Positions 1-8,514 of a DNA stretch of 64,000 nucleotides are shown here, in pieces. Source of the DNA: Photobacterium marinum (GTDB lineage Bacteria > Pseudomonadota > Gammaproteobacteria > Enterobacterales > Vibrionaceae). How positions within the stretch are numbered: position 1 is the first letter of the stretch; every line of letters begins with the position of its first letter. The stretch spans positions 248,001-312,000 of the forward strand of contig NZ_AMZO01000006.1 in assembly GCF_000331515.1 (NCBI RefSeq). Reading direction: 5' to 3'. Made by a program: the position numbers and the translations under genes. Below the pieces are notes generated by a model that made no database searches, had not been told where the DNA came from, and saw only the letters and a list, made by a program, of their open reading frames with translations.

Positions 1-2
1 CC

Positions 3-665
3 ACCCCAATGTTATTGCTCGGTGGTCTTTTCTTGTGCTTTGAAGGGGCTGAGAAAATCGTTGAAAAGTTACTGCACTCTCCGGTTTTGCAAGAGTCAGA
101 TCTGCTGGAGAAAATGGACAGGGCCGACGATTTGGTTGAGTTTGAAAAAGAGAAAATCAAAGGAGCAATACGAACCGATTTTATCCTTTCGGCTGAAATT
201 ATAGTGATCGCATTAGGAACGGTTCAGGGTAGCAGTCTGGTTACCCAGCTTCTTGTTGTCAGCTTGATCGCGGTGCTGATGACAACTGGGGTATATGGGC
301 TGGTGGCCGGGATAGTAAAACTTGACGATTGGGGATTGCATTTAGTCAGAAATAACCACGTCTCAACTTATGTCCATGCGCTGGGGAACGGATTAATCAA
401 TGCTGCGCCTTATTTAATGAAAACGCTGTCAGTTGTCGGTACAGTTGCGATGTTTCTGGTTGGCGGTGGTATTGTGGTTCATAGTATTCCGAATTCCCAT
501 GAGCTCATTCATCATCTTACGGAGCAGACAGATATGATGCCTGGCAACGCTATTATGTTGCCTGCGTTTCTCAATGCTGTGATTGGTATTTTGTCCGGTA
601 TTTTGGTGCTTGGGATTTTTTCTGTGTTCGGAAAGATGAAAGCGGTGGCTAAACCGGGATCTTGA
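3..665 (+). CDS. DUF808 family inner membrane protein (YedI-like), 5' end cut off
   Basis: The reading frame is open from the window edge, so the true start lies upstream; about 220 residues of a protein normally near 300 are present. The visible part opens with TPMLLLGGLFLCFEGAEK, which is the typical motif of the DUF808/YedI family (multi-pass inner membrane proteins of unknown function). Several hydrophobic segments follow (around residues 55-95, 130-160 and 180-210 of the visible part), agreeing with an integral membrane protein. Family membership is inferred from this motif and the hydrophobic pattern. No function can be stated. The next gene starts about 100 bases downstream and need not be in the same operon. 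Confidence 0.8.
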   Translation, partial: TPMLLLGGLFLCFEGAEKIVEKLLHSPVLQESDLLEKMDRADDLVEFEKEKIKGAIRTDFILSAEIIVIALGTVQGSSLVTQLLVVSLIAVLMTTGVYGLVAGIVKLDDWGLHLVRNNHVSTYVHALGNGLINAAPYLMKTLSVVGTVAMFLVGGGIVVHSIPNSHELIHHLTEQTDMMPGNAIMLPAFLNAVIGILSGILVLGIFSVFGKMKAVAKPGS

Positions 666-771
666 GCCGGATTTTGTGTCGATTCAAACTCTTTTTAATA
701 TAAGGAGTTATGTTAAAGAGGGATTTGGATTAGAATCATCTTGCCGAATGCCATACAGAAAGAGACACAAA

Positions 772-1359
772 ATGAAAAACGTACTGCTTGCGACAGCTTT
801 AACTGCTTTATTGAGTCTATCAAGCTTTTACGCAACAGCTGAAACTGAGCCGGTTACTTTTCAGGATATTCCTGAGGTAATGGCGGAGTTTTATTCAGCG
901 AAAGTGTTTCGTAAAAAGGCGTTTACTTTGGGTCGCTTGCCTCACCCGAGTGAGATTGGTCGGGATATTCCTACTTATGTGGCTGATGAAAACGGTAAGC
1001 CAAAACTGGAAACTGAGAATGTGATTTCATCGGATGTTGTGATTGCCCGTAATCCAGAGCCGGTTAGCGGTGCAGTTTTTAATGAATGGCTGGTACCAAA
1101 AGAGAAGTGGCAGGAAACTTACGGCGAATTGCCAGATCAGATGCGATTCATGCCTTTCCAGCGAGCAAAAACCATTAAAGCTATTCCTATCACGGACGAC
1201 ATTCTGACCCTGCTGGGCAGTGAAGATGGTGAAACTGCCATCATTGCCGTTGAATGGAATGAGCAGGGAATGACGGTCTACAAAGATGGTTATCTGACGG
1301 ACGGCGGCTATGGTATCGCCCCGGCAGAAATGACGAAGACTTATGAAGAGATCGATTGA
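772..1359 (+). CDS. periplasmic protein of unknown function
   Basis: A 195-residue protein that begins MKNVLLATALTALLSLSSF and has a clear Sec signal peptide with likely cleavage after ATA near residue 22. The frame is open 96 bases further upstream to a GTG, but the ATG at 772 is chosen because only this start puts a signal peptide at the N-terminus and it has a purine-rich AGAAAGAGA stretch upstream. The mature part is hydrophilic, with no cysteine and no membrane segment. I do not recognise a domain. It is followed by a strong shared terminator, so it seems to end its transcript. Confidence 0.7.
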   Translation: MKNVLLATALTALLSLSSFYATAETEPVTFQDIPEVMAEFYSAKVFRKKAFTLGRLPHPSEIGRDIPTYVADENGKPKLETENVISSDVVIARNPEPVSGAVFNEWLVPKEKWQETYGELPDQMRFMPFQRAKTIKAIPITDDILTLLGSEDGETAIIAVEWNEQGMTVYKDGYLTDGGYGIAPAEMTKTYEEID

Positions 1360-1370
1360 ATAACGAACTG

Positions 1371-1395
1371 ATAACGCCCCGTTTTGGGGCGTTAT
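1371..1395. terminator. bidirectional intrinsic terminator
   Basis: Perfect 10-bp stem, ATAACGCCCC with loop GTTTT and GGGGCGTTAT. It lies 12 bases after the periplasmic protein gene and its right arm overlaps the stop codon of the small minus-strand gene. Confidence 0.8.
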
Positions 1396-1604
1396 TTCAT
1401 AACACGCCCATTGATGCTTTTAATGTACTCAAAGATATCATTAACATCTGCTTTTGAAAGTGTACTCTTTAAGGCTGGCATTACTCCCCCCTGATCGCTG
1501 TCACCATCAAGAACTGAATTAATAAGTTCGGTTTTCATACCAAACAGATTCATCAATTTGTCATATATATTATCCTGGCTAACCACTAATGTTGTTGTAA
1601 TCAC
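1392..1604 (-). CDS. small hypothetical protein with cytochrome c-like C-terminus but no heme motif
   Basis: A 70-residue protein. The start is GTG at 1604; an AGGGA sequence sits a few bases upstream, and a stop codon closes the frame 30 bases further up with no ATG between. The second half (GGVMPALKSTLSKADVND, then a short helix ending EYIKS) looks like the last helix region of small c-type cytochromes, where a Met ligand is followed by LS.xD..xI..YI. There is no CxxCH heme-binding motif and no signal peptide, so heme binding is unlikely. It could be a remnant or a chance resemblance. Its stop codon lies inside the terminator stem at 1371-1395. Whether it is expressed is uncertain. Confidence 0.4.
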   Translation of the reverse strand: MITTTLVVSQDNIYDKLMNLFGMKTELINSVLDGDSDQGGVMPALKSTLSKADVNDIFEYIKSINGRVMK

Positions 1605-1898
1605 TCTATCCCTAACTACTAGTGATAATAACTACCAGATATTCATAAATATCAGATAATTAGTTTCTTAATGAAAGCGGAAGAGTTGTTTGGCAGTTCT
1701 ATTTTGGAACGTTATGATATGGTCTAATCTGTTTGCAGGTGTAATAAGAAAAAATAAAGGTTGTCGGCTATCTCTCTGACTAATCGGATTGATATTTACA
1801 GTTTAGTGAAATTAATCTGAACCCTGCGATTAAGGTTATTTGCGTATAAGTTGTATTTGAAATTGTGCATTGCTGATTTCGTAAGAAGGCTAGATAAA

Positions 1899-2669
1899 AT
1901 GAAAAGTGCTGTCGAAAGACGTATGGAAATAGTCGATGTGGTAAACCGAGATGGTAAAGCCCTCGTCGAGGACCTTGCTTCGAGGTTTAATGTCTCCACT
2001 GTCACCATTCGAAGTGATCTCAGTTTTCTTGAGAAAAATGGTTACATTGTGCGGGCGCATGGCGCAGCCATATCTAACACCGGTGGAATTACGGAACTGA
2101 ATGTTCATGAAAAGCGTCGTCAAAATGTGGGGATTAAAACCTTACTTGGGGAGGCTGCTTCGCGATTGATCGAAGATGGAGATATCGTCATTCTGGATTC
2201 TGGCTCAACAACGCGCGAAATCGCAGCCAATATCTCCAATGTTGAAAATGTAATAGTAATGACTAATGGCTTGGATGTGGCAGTTGAGCTGTCGTCAAAA
2301 ACCGGCGTCGAAGTATTGATGACCGGAGGCGCTCTGCGAAAAAAAACGTTATCTTTCACCGGGGCACAGGCTGAAGCCGGTTTGAAGAATTATCGCTTCA
2401 ATAAAGTATTTTTGGGTGTAGATGATTTCGACTTTCGCTCAGGAATTACAACACATAATGAACAGGAAGCTAGCCTTAACCGTTTGATGTGTGAGGTTTC
2501 TGATCAGGTTATTGCTGTTGCGGATTCAAGTAAATTTGGTAAACGAAGTCATCATCTGATTCGCGAAATTGATCATATTGATACACTCGTTACTGACTCT
2601 GGTATTCCTGATGATTATGTTCAGACTTTAAAGAATATGAATATCAATCTCATTATTGTACAAATCTAG
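1899..2669 (+). CDS. DeoR/GlpR family transcriptional regulator
   Basis: 256 residues, the usual length of the DeoR family. The N-terminus holds the DeoR winged helix (residues about 6-57: RRMEIVDVVNRDGKALVEDL, then NVSTVTIRSDLSFLE as recognition helix and a wing with GYIVRAHGAA). The C-terminal sensor domain has the family's GDIVILDSGSTTREIA and VMTNGLDVA segments, which bind a phosphosugar in characterised members. ATG at 1899 is preferred over the in-frame upstream start at 1851 because the HTH follows directly and AAGG lies about 10 bases upstream. No sugar operon lies beside it, so its target is unknown. Closest general type is AgaR/GlpR-like; the effector cannot be named. Confidence 0.85.
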   Translation: MKSAVERRMEIVDVVNRDGKALVEDLASRFNVSTVTIRSDLSFLEKNGYIVRAHGAAISNTGGITELNVHEKRRQNVGIKTLLGEAASRLIEDGDIVILDSGSTTREIAANISNVENVIVMTNGLDVAVELSSKTGVEVLMTGGALRKKTLSFTGAQAEAGLKNYRFNKVFLGVDDFDFRSGITTHNEQEASLNRLMCEVSDQVIAVADSSKFGKRSHHLIREIDHIDTLVTDSGIPDDYVQTLKNMNINLIIVQI

Positions 2670-3137
2670 TTTTAGCTATAAAAGCCCTTGCCTATACAAG
2701 GGCTTGACTCTTGATATTAAGCTATTGTTTTTAGATTGTTACTTGTTAATCGTGAAGCCATAGCATGACGAGTTATAGATATATCCAATTGTCAGTAAGT
2801 TTATTATTTATAGTCACTCTATTCAGTTTTTCTTTTTAATTTGATGTTTTCTTGGATAAGTAATATTTTGCTATCATCTTTCTTGTGATATTGATTCTTA
2901 TTTGTATGGATGGTTATTTTTAACTTTCCAGGAAAAATATTTAAGTTTTTTCTCGTCACGTCGCTTCTTGATATTTCCTATTAAATTATAAATCGTTCAC
3001 TGCATTTTTAATGCTTTGAATATAAAGCATTTTATGGCTTTGATGTGTACGGTGCTATTTTGATGTTGTAACCAGCACAGAATCTTAAGCTGATTAACTG
3101 CTAATAGCGTATTATTACTTTCAATAAGGTTAAACAA
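2670..3137. other. AT-rich intergenic region before the first chemoreceptor
   Basis: 468 bases without a convincing gene. It contains the terminator at 2682-2705 and a perfect 8-bp inverted repeat, AATGCTTT-gaatat-AAAGCATT, at 3010-3031, followed by TTTA; this could be an operator or a weak terminator. The chemoreceptor promoter must lie here but no -35/-10 pair stands out. Confidence 0.6.
2682..2705 (+). terminator. stem-loop terminator after the deoR-type gene
   Basis: Perfect 9-bp stem AAGCCCTTG, loop CCTATA, CAAGGGCTT, 12 bases after the stop codon. The 3' side has no long T run, while the left side is A-rich, so it may work in both directions. Confidence 0.65.
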
Positions 3138-5045
3138 ATGAAATCCCTGGGCTTTAAAGAAACGATCATTATTTCAATTATAATGATGGTTACTGTGTGT
3201 TTGCTTGCATCTAATTGGATGGCATATGGTGATTTAAAACAAAGTGCAATTGATAGTATAAATACCCAGTCACTTTCAACAATTCGCTATGAAGCAAAGA
3301 AAATTGAAACCTGGTTTAAGAGTAAAGCGAGAATAATCAATTCATTGTCCCAAACTTATGAAAAGGGGATGCATAAAGAAGATTATGTTGATATCGCAAG
3401 GTACACCATGGATGCCGGTGAATTAACGGGCGTTTATTTTGGTTTTGACGATGGTACTGCTTATTCAACAGCTGTAAGCGGGCGCTGGATTAATGGTGTG
3501 GCAGATACCACCAAATATGATCCAAGAACCCGTCCATGGTTTCAAATGGCCAAGCGCACTGAAGGCTTAAATCTGACGGATGTTTATACCGACTCCGAAA
3601 CAGGACTAAATATTGTCTCTATCGCTAAAAAGTTGAGTGATGGTGTTGTGATGGGCGATATCGAGCTGTCTATTCTGGCCGATACGGTTGAAAGTGTAGA
3701 TTTTCCGGGAGCGGCAAGTTCGATTTTGGATGCAACTGGTAAAGTATTGGCGTCGACTTCTTCTGAGCTGACATTGGGAACCACCCTTGCTGAGCATGAT
3801 ATGGCAGATGTTCAGCGCCAGATGCTGTCTAATGAAATCAGCTCGTTTTCTTTTGTGCAGGATGGCATTGATAAGCTGGCTTTTACCAAAGAAATTGATT
3901 TGGTGAACGGTAAGAAGTGGTATTTGCTGATTGTTATTGATCAAGCCGTTGCTTACGAGAAAGTAGATGAAGCCCTGTCGGGGTCGGTAGTTTCTTCACT
4001 GGTGATGCTGTCGGTCGCAGCAGCGCTGATTTATGTCTTACTGAATATTCTTTATCGCCCAATTCTTTCACTGAAAGAAGTTATCATCGATTTGTCGCAA
4101 GGTAACGGTGATCTTACTCGTCGACTGCCTGTAACCAGTAATGATGATCTCGGACAGATCTCGGCAGGGATTAATGAATTTATCGGTAATTTGCAGTCTC
4201 TGATGCTGGAAGTTTCAACATCTTCTGAGAATATTTTCCACAGTGTTGAGCAGCTGAAAAAACAGACAGAAGCTAATAACGAGGTTCTGGTTGCCCATAC
4301 GACTGAAACAGAACAGGTTGTTACCGCAATTGAAGAAATGAGTGCAACAGCAAATGATGTTGCTAACAGTGCTTCTCAGGCATCTCAGATCACTCATAAT
4401 GCAAATTCACAAGTGTCGGCTTCTAAGGATGTGGTAACTAATGCGACTGATACCGTATCTCAATTAGTTGCTGATGTTGAAAATACATCTGACAGTATTA
4501 CAGAAATCGGAAAAGATACTTCCGATATTACTAATGTCCTGAAGGTGATTGGTGAAATTGCTGATCAGACGAACCTATTGGCGTTAAATGCTGCGATTGA
4601 AGCGGCCCGCGCTGGTGAGCAGGGCCGAGGCTTTGCTGTGGTTGCGGATGAAGTAAGAGCCCTTGCCGCCAGAACACAAACCAGTACGGCAGAAATCGAA
4701 CAAACATTAAGTAAGCTCCATACTGGTTCAAACGGAGCGATTACGGCGATGGAAGCGACAAAGGCTACTTGTGAGCAAACGGCAGAGAACACTTCTTTGG
4801 TGGCAACGGATCTGGATACTATCGCTCAGTCTGTTACTCAGATTAATGATTTGAATACACAGATTGCAACCGCAGCAGAAGAGCAAAGCTCAGTTGCCGA
4901 TGAAATTACTCGCAATATGGCAGCTATTCGAGAAATTGTCGGAGAACTTTCTGAGAGTGGTGAGGCAACAGTTAGTGAAACTAATAATCTGGCTTCGGCA
5001 AACAACCAGCTGATCACTGTTGTGAATAAGTTTAAGTTGAAGTGA
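3138..5045 (+). CDS. methyl-accepting chemotaxis protein with Cache sensor domain
   Basis: A 635-residue membrane chemoreceptor. Order: membrane segment (about 9-27), periplasmic dCache/PDC sensor (about 30-275; the segment [13 protein letters not shown] is the conserved Cache motif), second membrane segment (about 285-306), HAMP (about 306-360), and a cytoplasmic signalling domain (about 380-635) with the hairpin tip [20 protein letters not shown] and [14 protein letters not shown] that binds CheA/CheW. dCache domains often sense amino acids or other small organic ligands; the ligand here is unknown. There is no pentapeptide for CheR/CheB at the C-terminus (ends NKFKLK). Start supported by AAGG 9 bases upstream. 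Monocistronic, closed by the terminator at 5114. Confidence 0.93.
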   Translation: MKSLGFKETIIISIIMMVTVCLLASNWMAYGDLKQSAIDSINTQSLSTIRYEAKKIETWFKSKARIINSLSQTYEKGMHKEDYVDIARYTMDAGELTGVYFGFDDGTAYSTAVSGRWINGVADTTKYDPRTRPWFQMAKRTEGLNLTDVYTDSETGLNIVSIAKKLSDGVVMGDIELSILADTVESVDFPGAASSILDATGKVLASTSSELTLGTTLAEHDMADVQRQMLSNEISSFSFVQDGIDKLAFTKEIDLVNGKKWYLLIVIDQAVAYEKVDEALSGSVVSSLVMLSVAAALIYVLLNILYRPILSLKEVIIDLSQGNGDLTRRLPVTSNDDLGQISAGINEFIGNLQSLMLEVSTSSENIFHSVEQLKKQTEANNEVLVAHTTETEQVVTAIEEMSATANDVANSASQASQITHNANSQVSASKDVVTNATDTVSQLVADVENTSDSITEIGKDTSDITNVLKVIGEIADQTNLLALNAAIEAARAGEQGRGFAVVADEVRALAARTQTSTAEIEQTLSKLHTGSNGAITAMEATKATCEQTAENTSLVATDLDTIAQSVTQINDLNTQIATAAEEQSSVADEITRNMAAIREIVGELSESGEATVSETNNLASANNQLITVVNKFKLK

Positions 5046-5113
5046 TCTGGTGCATTCTAACCTTACTCATCTTTAATATTGAGTAAGAATCCACTGTGTG
5101 GTTTATAACAATC

Positions 5114-5138
5114 AGGCCCGAAATAATCGGGCCTTTGT
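5114..5138. terminator. intrinsic terminator between convergent genes
   Basis: Stem AGGCCCG, loop AAATAAT, CGGGCCT followed by TTGTT. It lies between the chemoreceptor and the convergent lipase gene and can serve both. Confidence 0.8.
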
Positions 5139-5168
5139 TCCTTATTGATAATTCGATTTTATATACAT

Positions 5169-6191
5169 CTACAACAGACCCGCAATAGCATCTTCGAAGA
5201 TGTCAGCTAAAGGAATATCATCCTTCATATTCATGAGTTCCGGATAGCCGACAACATGTTGATATGCAGCTTGCACCAAGTATTCAATTAATAATGGATT
5301 GAAATGGCCTTCCAATGCAGGAGTTTCAGCTTTTATTTGTTTGTATTTTTTAAACTTGGTTTCGGCAATCATCCCTGTGATCAAAGCCCGCTGGAATGGC
5401 GAAGGCAATACCGGTGGCAGCTCAAATAAATATAACGACTTCAGTTTTTTCAGCGATTTCGTGTTCCATGCATATGGCACTATATCTAATGAGTTAGCAA
5501 TACGGGAACATTTATCGCCAAGCTGCTCATCAAAGTAATTGGCAAAAGCAGCGTTACCGGCTGTTGGTCCGGCAAATGGTACAGTTGAAATGTCGATGTT
5601 AGGGGAGAGATCTTTACCCTGAATGTCGTTCAACCACAACGCCATAGTGGAGGATAATGCGCCGCCTTTACTGTGCCCGGTAACGCAGATTTTGGCTTCA
5701 CCCTCTTCACCAATCTGCTCGTTCAGGAATTGCAGAACAGTTTTCCCTTCGCCGGGAATACCTGATTTAGGCTTCAGTTTTTGCAGGGTTTTCAGACCAT
5801 AACTGGTGCTCTTGGAGATTTTCATTTTGCGGCCTTCAACAGAACCATATGGCCACTTCTTCATTTTTCTTACCATGAAGTCATTGAACAACCAGTCAGA
5901 AATCGATACCGGATTAGTACCTCGAATGGCTATTACATATTCACCTTCAACACCTTTTTTTTGTGCCACGTACATCATGGCATCATTAAAGATAGTAAAA
6001 GGAATGGTATAAACTGCCGGGCCCCAGACAACCTCCCAGTCATCATCCTGAAAAGGTTTCCATTCTTTTAAAGCCTGATTCATTTTGTTTAGTATGAGTT
6101 CGGCATTTTCTTGTGCAGTGCCTGTATGGGTGATGCCGTAATAGCTCATGTAGCTGAATGCGAGCATGAGTTGATCTTTGGTATAAGCCAT
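5169..6191 (-). CDS. class 3 lipase-like alpha/beta hydrolase
   Basis: A 340-residue protein of the fungal-lipase (class 3) fold. The nucleophile elbow is GHSKG at residues 172-176 with Ser174; the order of the fold suggests Asp236 (SLDIVPY) and His312 (QHVVGYPE) as the other triad members. The upstream segment YVIAIRGTNPVS (about 85-96) matches the strand and oxyanion region of these lipases. There is no signal peptide or membrane segment, so the protein is predicted cytoplasmic unless exported by a non-classical route. Substrate unknown; in this family acylglycerol or phospholipid hydrolysis is typical. It stands alone with a 500-bp AT-rich upstream region. Confidence 0.8.
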   Translation of the reverse strand: MAYTKDQLMLAFSYMSYYGITHTGTAQENAELILNKMNQALKEWKPFQDDDWEVVWGPAVYTIPFTIFNDAMMYVAQKKGVEGEYVIAIRGTNPVSISDWLFNDFMVRKMKKWPYGSVEGRKMKISKSTSYGLKTLQKLKPKSGIPGEGKTVLQFLNEQIGEEGEAKICVTGHSKGGALSSTMALWLNDIQGKDLSPNIDISTVPFAGPTAGNAAFANYFDEQLGDKCSRIANSLDIVPYAWNTKSLKKLKSLYLFELPPVLPSPFQRALITGMIAETKFKKYKQIKAETPALEGHFNPLLIEYLVQAAYQHVVGYPELMNMKDDIPLADIFEDAIAGLL

Positions 6192-6693
6192 AATTCCACC
6201 TTTGAATCACATTCGGTATTAATGATTAATATATTTAGGTAATGCAGATAAAATTGATTGTGATGTGTGAATGGAATTTGATGTAATTAATAGAACAATT
6301 AATAAATTCGAAACACAGACAATCACTGTAATCAATATTAGTCCTGTTTTTTGTGGTGAAATATATAGTGTTATTTTTGTGATCAATAATAACTAAACAT
6401 CTGAAAACGGTTGTTATGTCGGCTTTACATTTCTGGCTGAATTCGCTGTTTGTACTTTCTTTTATAGATAGGGGTTATAAGAGTTAGGATTTAATAACCT
6501 GAACTCTTTAATTTATCTTCCTTTATCGCATTACAAAGTTTTCGTTATGCCATTGTGAGGAAAGAAGACACAGTCTTCTGGCAGTCTGATATCAACATTG
6601 AGCCTGTTGATTGTTGAGCCTGTTGATTGTCGCCCTCTGCTTTTTCTGTGACGTTGTAACTCCTGCCGGGTGGGTTATATCTAGAATTAAGTA
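6192..6693. other. AT-rich intergenic region with a tandem repeat
   Basis: About 500 bases with no convincing gene. It should hold the promoter of the minus-strand lipase gene near 6200-6300. At 6598-6629 there are two exact tandem copies of a 16-bp unit (TTGAGCCTGTTGATTG), 65 bases downstream of the Crp/Fnr-type gene stop. Confidence 0.6.
6598..6629. repeat. two tandem copies of a 16-bp unit
   Basis: TTGAGCCTGTTGATTG occurs at 6598-6613 and again at 6614-6629 without mismatch. It is intergenic; no function is evident. Confidence 0.9.
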
Positions 6694-7344
6694 TCACGAT
6701 GCCAGAAATCGGCTGAGTTTTCCGATATTGATGACTTCCAGCCGGTTATTTTCTTTTTTCACCAATTCGGCATCAATAAGCTGTTTAACGACTCGGCTGT
6801 AAACCCTCTCCGAACAGCCGAAACGCTGTGCTTCTTTATGGACCAGAGAAAAGTTTACCTGCGGAATATTCTGTAAATGGCGTTGTTCTATATCCCATGC
6901 GACGTTGTAAACCAGCGGGTGGAGAATTCGGTTCATCGCAATCGTCATGGTTTCTTGATAGCGAACGGAAAGCGATTTTGATACCCAGAATGCAATACGG
7001 GGATCGCTCAGCATCATTTCTGTCATTGTACCGGACGGAATGATCAGGATATCCATCGGTTCGGTTGCGATGACGTCAAACTGGCAGGGTTGGCCAGTTA
7101 ACAGTTCAACCTCTCCGAAAAGGCGGTCAATCGAAAAGAATAAGCCGAGGTTGAGGCATCTGCCGTTTGATGCGGTGTGACGGATGGTGTACTGACCGAG
7201 ATCTGCCCAGTACACGTCACTGATTGCCTGCCCTTGTTTGACAATGAAATCACCTTCTTCCAAATGCCTTGTCTTAAAGGTCTGACTTTTAATTAGTTTC
7301 GTCAGTTCCTGATGCCCTTCAAGGGCAATGTTATTAATCGTCAT
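6694..7344 (-). CDS. Crp/Fnr family transcriptional regulator
   Basis: 216 residues. An N-terminal cyclic nucleotide-binding-type beta barrel (about 25-115, with the FGE turn at 77-79 in LFGEVELL) is joined by a long helix to a C-terminal winged helix (about 165-205; EAQRFGCSERVYSRVVKQL is the HTH). The cysteines are not spaced like those of FNR, and the cAMP-contacting Arg-Ser pair of CRP is not obvious, so the signal is unknown. ATG at 7344 is chosen over an in-frame upstream start at 7473 that would overlap the deoD coding region and gives a poor N-terminus. It is divergent from deoD across 117 bp, so it may control that gene. Confidence 0.85.
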   Translation of the reverse strand: MTINNIALEGHQELTKLIKSQTFKTRHLEEGDFIVKQGQAISDVYWADLGQYTIRHTASNGRCLNLGLFFSIDRLFGEVELLTGQPCQFDVIATEPMDILIIPSGTMTEMMLSDPRIAFWVSKSLSVRYQETMTIAMNRILHPLVYNVAWDIEQRHLQNIPQVNFSLVHKEAQRFGCSERVYSRVVKQLIDAELVKKENNRLEVINIGKLSRFLAS

Positions 7345-7461
7345 AATCCGTGATATCTGAAATGTGAAGGGAGAAGGCGTGATCCAGACATTTGTCCTTA
7401 ATAAGAAAAAGGAGACTTGCCTAATATAGCAGCGAACGAAATTACTGTTAAGGACATCACT

Positions 7462-8169
7462 ATGACACCACATATTAATGCTGCACCAAATTCATTCGCT
7501 GAAACTGTACTGTTGCCGGGTGATCCGTTACGTGCGAAATATATTGCCGAGAATTACCTGGAAAATGCTGAGCTGGTTACGGATGTCAGAAATATGTTTG
7601 GCTACACCGGCACTTACAAGGGCAAGCGTATTTCAGTAATGGGTCATGGTATGGGGATCCCGTCAGCATCTATTTATTTCCATGAGCTGATTAAAGAGTA
7701 CGGGGTGAAAAACCTGATTCGTATCGGCAGTTGCGGTGGCGTGGCTGATGATGTTCATGTCCGCGATATTGTAGTTGCTACTGGTGCCGGTACGGCAAGC
7801 ATAACGAACCGTACTCGTTTTGCCGGGTACGACTATGCTGCAGTGCCCCACTTCCAGTTGCTGAAGACCTGTTCCGATATAGCCCAAGAGCAACAAATAG
7901 CAGTGCATTTCGGCAATATCTTCACCAATGATCTATTCTACGGATGTGACGATAACCTTCTGCCTGCATTACAGAATATGAATATCTTAGGAGTGGAAAT
8001 GGAAACCTCGGCACTGTTTGCGATTGCAGCCGAAAGCCGGGTAAAAGCCCTGAGTATTCTTACCGTGTCGGATCATATCGTCACCGGAGAAGAAACCACG
8101 GCACAGGAGCGCGAAACGACTTTCGACAACATGATGCTGCTGGCGTTTGAAACTGCAATCAGGGCTTAA
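7462..8169 (+). CDS. deoD: purine nucleoside phosphorylase, DeoD type
   Basis: 235 residues, the standard size of hexameric DeoD. It phosphorolyses purine (deoxy)ribonucleosides to base and (deoxy)ribose-1-phosphate in the cytoplasm. Diagnostic segments: LLPGDPLRAKYIAE (phosphate site), GHGMGIPSASIY, IRIGSCGG, GVEMETSALF (177-186, ribose site) and TVSDHIVTGE with the catalytic Asp204. Start at 7462 is supported by AAGGA 8 bases upstream; the frame extends to 7417 but that start has no such site. This copy is not in a deo operon (no deoABC here), so it is probably the second deoD found in vibrios. It is followed after 2 bases by a small membrane protein, most likely translated from the same mRNA. 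Confidence 0.93.
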   Translation: MTPHINAAPNSFAETVLLPGDPLRAKYIAENYLENAELVTDVRNMFGYTGTYKGKRISVMGHGMGIPSASIYFHELIKEYGVKNLIRIGSCGGVADDVHVRDIVVATGAGTASITNRTRFAGYDYAAVPHFQLLKTCSDIAQEQQIAVHFGNIFTNDLFYGCDDNLLPALQNMNILGVEMETSALFAIAAESRVKALSILTVSDHIVTGEETTAQERETTFDNMMLLAFETAIRA

Positions 8170-8171
8170 TT

Positions 8172-8411
8172 ATGTTTGATACGCAATCCCTCGGGTTCGA
8201 TGTAGAAATCATCGGATATATAGGCTCCCTTCTGGTTGGCATCTCATTGCTGATGACCAATATGGAAAGGCTCCGGTATTTTAATTTCTGCGGCTGCATG
8301 ATGTTTGTTGTTTACGGTGTATTTATTGACGCATTGCCAGTCGCTCTGCTGAATGCCTTTTGCGCGATGATTAATATTTATCACGTGCTCAGGCTGAAAA
8401 GAGTCGCTTAA
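8172..8411 (+). CDS. small inner membrane protein, YgjV/SemiSWEET-like
   Basis: 79 residues with three hydrophobic helices (about 13-32, 37-53 and 56-73). The pattern GYIGSLLVGISLLMTN, LRYFNFCGCMMFVVYG and ALLNAFCAMINIYHV resembles the Imp-YgjV family of small bacterial membrane proteins, whose three-helix repeat recalls SemiSWEET transporters. No transport activity can be claimed. It starts 2 bases after the deoD stop, which suggests translational coupling and perhaps a link to purine or pentose salvage. A strong terminator follows. Confidence 0.7.
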   Translation: MFDTQSLGFDVEIIGYIGSLLVGISLLMTNMERLRYFNFCGCMMFVVYGVFIDALPVALLNAFCAMINIYHVLRLKRVA

Positions 8412-8432
8412 TTACGGTCTTTCGCAACGAAG

Positions 8433-8462
8433 AAGCCCCCGCTTGCTCATGGCGGGGGCTTT
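8433..8462. terminator. strong bidirectional terminator
   Basis: Stem AAGCCCCCGC, loop TTGCTCATG, GCGGGGGCTT then TTGTATTTT. It closes the deoD transcript and can also serve the convergent ulaG gene. Confidence 0.9.
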
Positions 8463-8514
8463 GTATTTTAGCCGTGACGAGTGGCGTTACCGTCACAATG
8501 CCTGTTGTGTGAAA

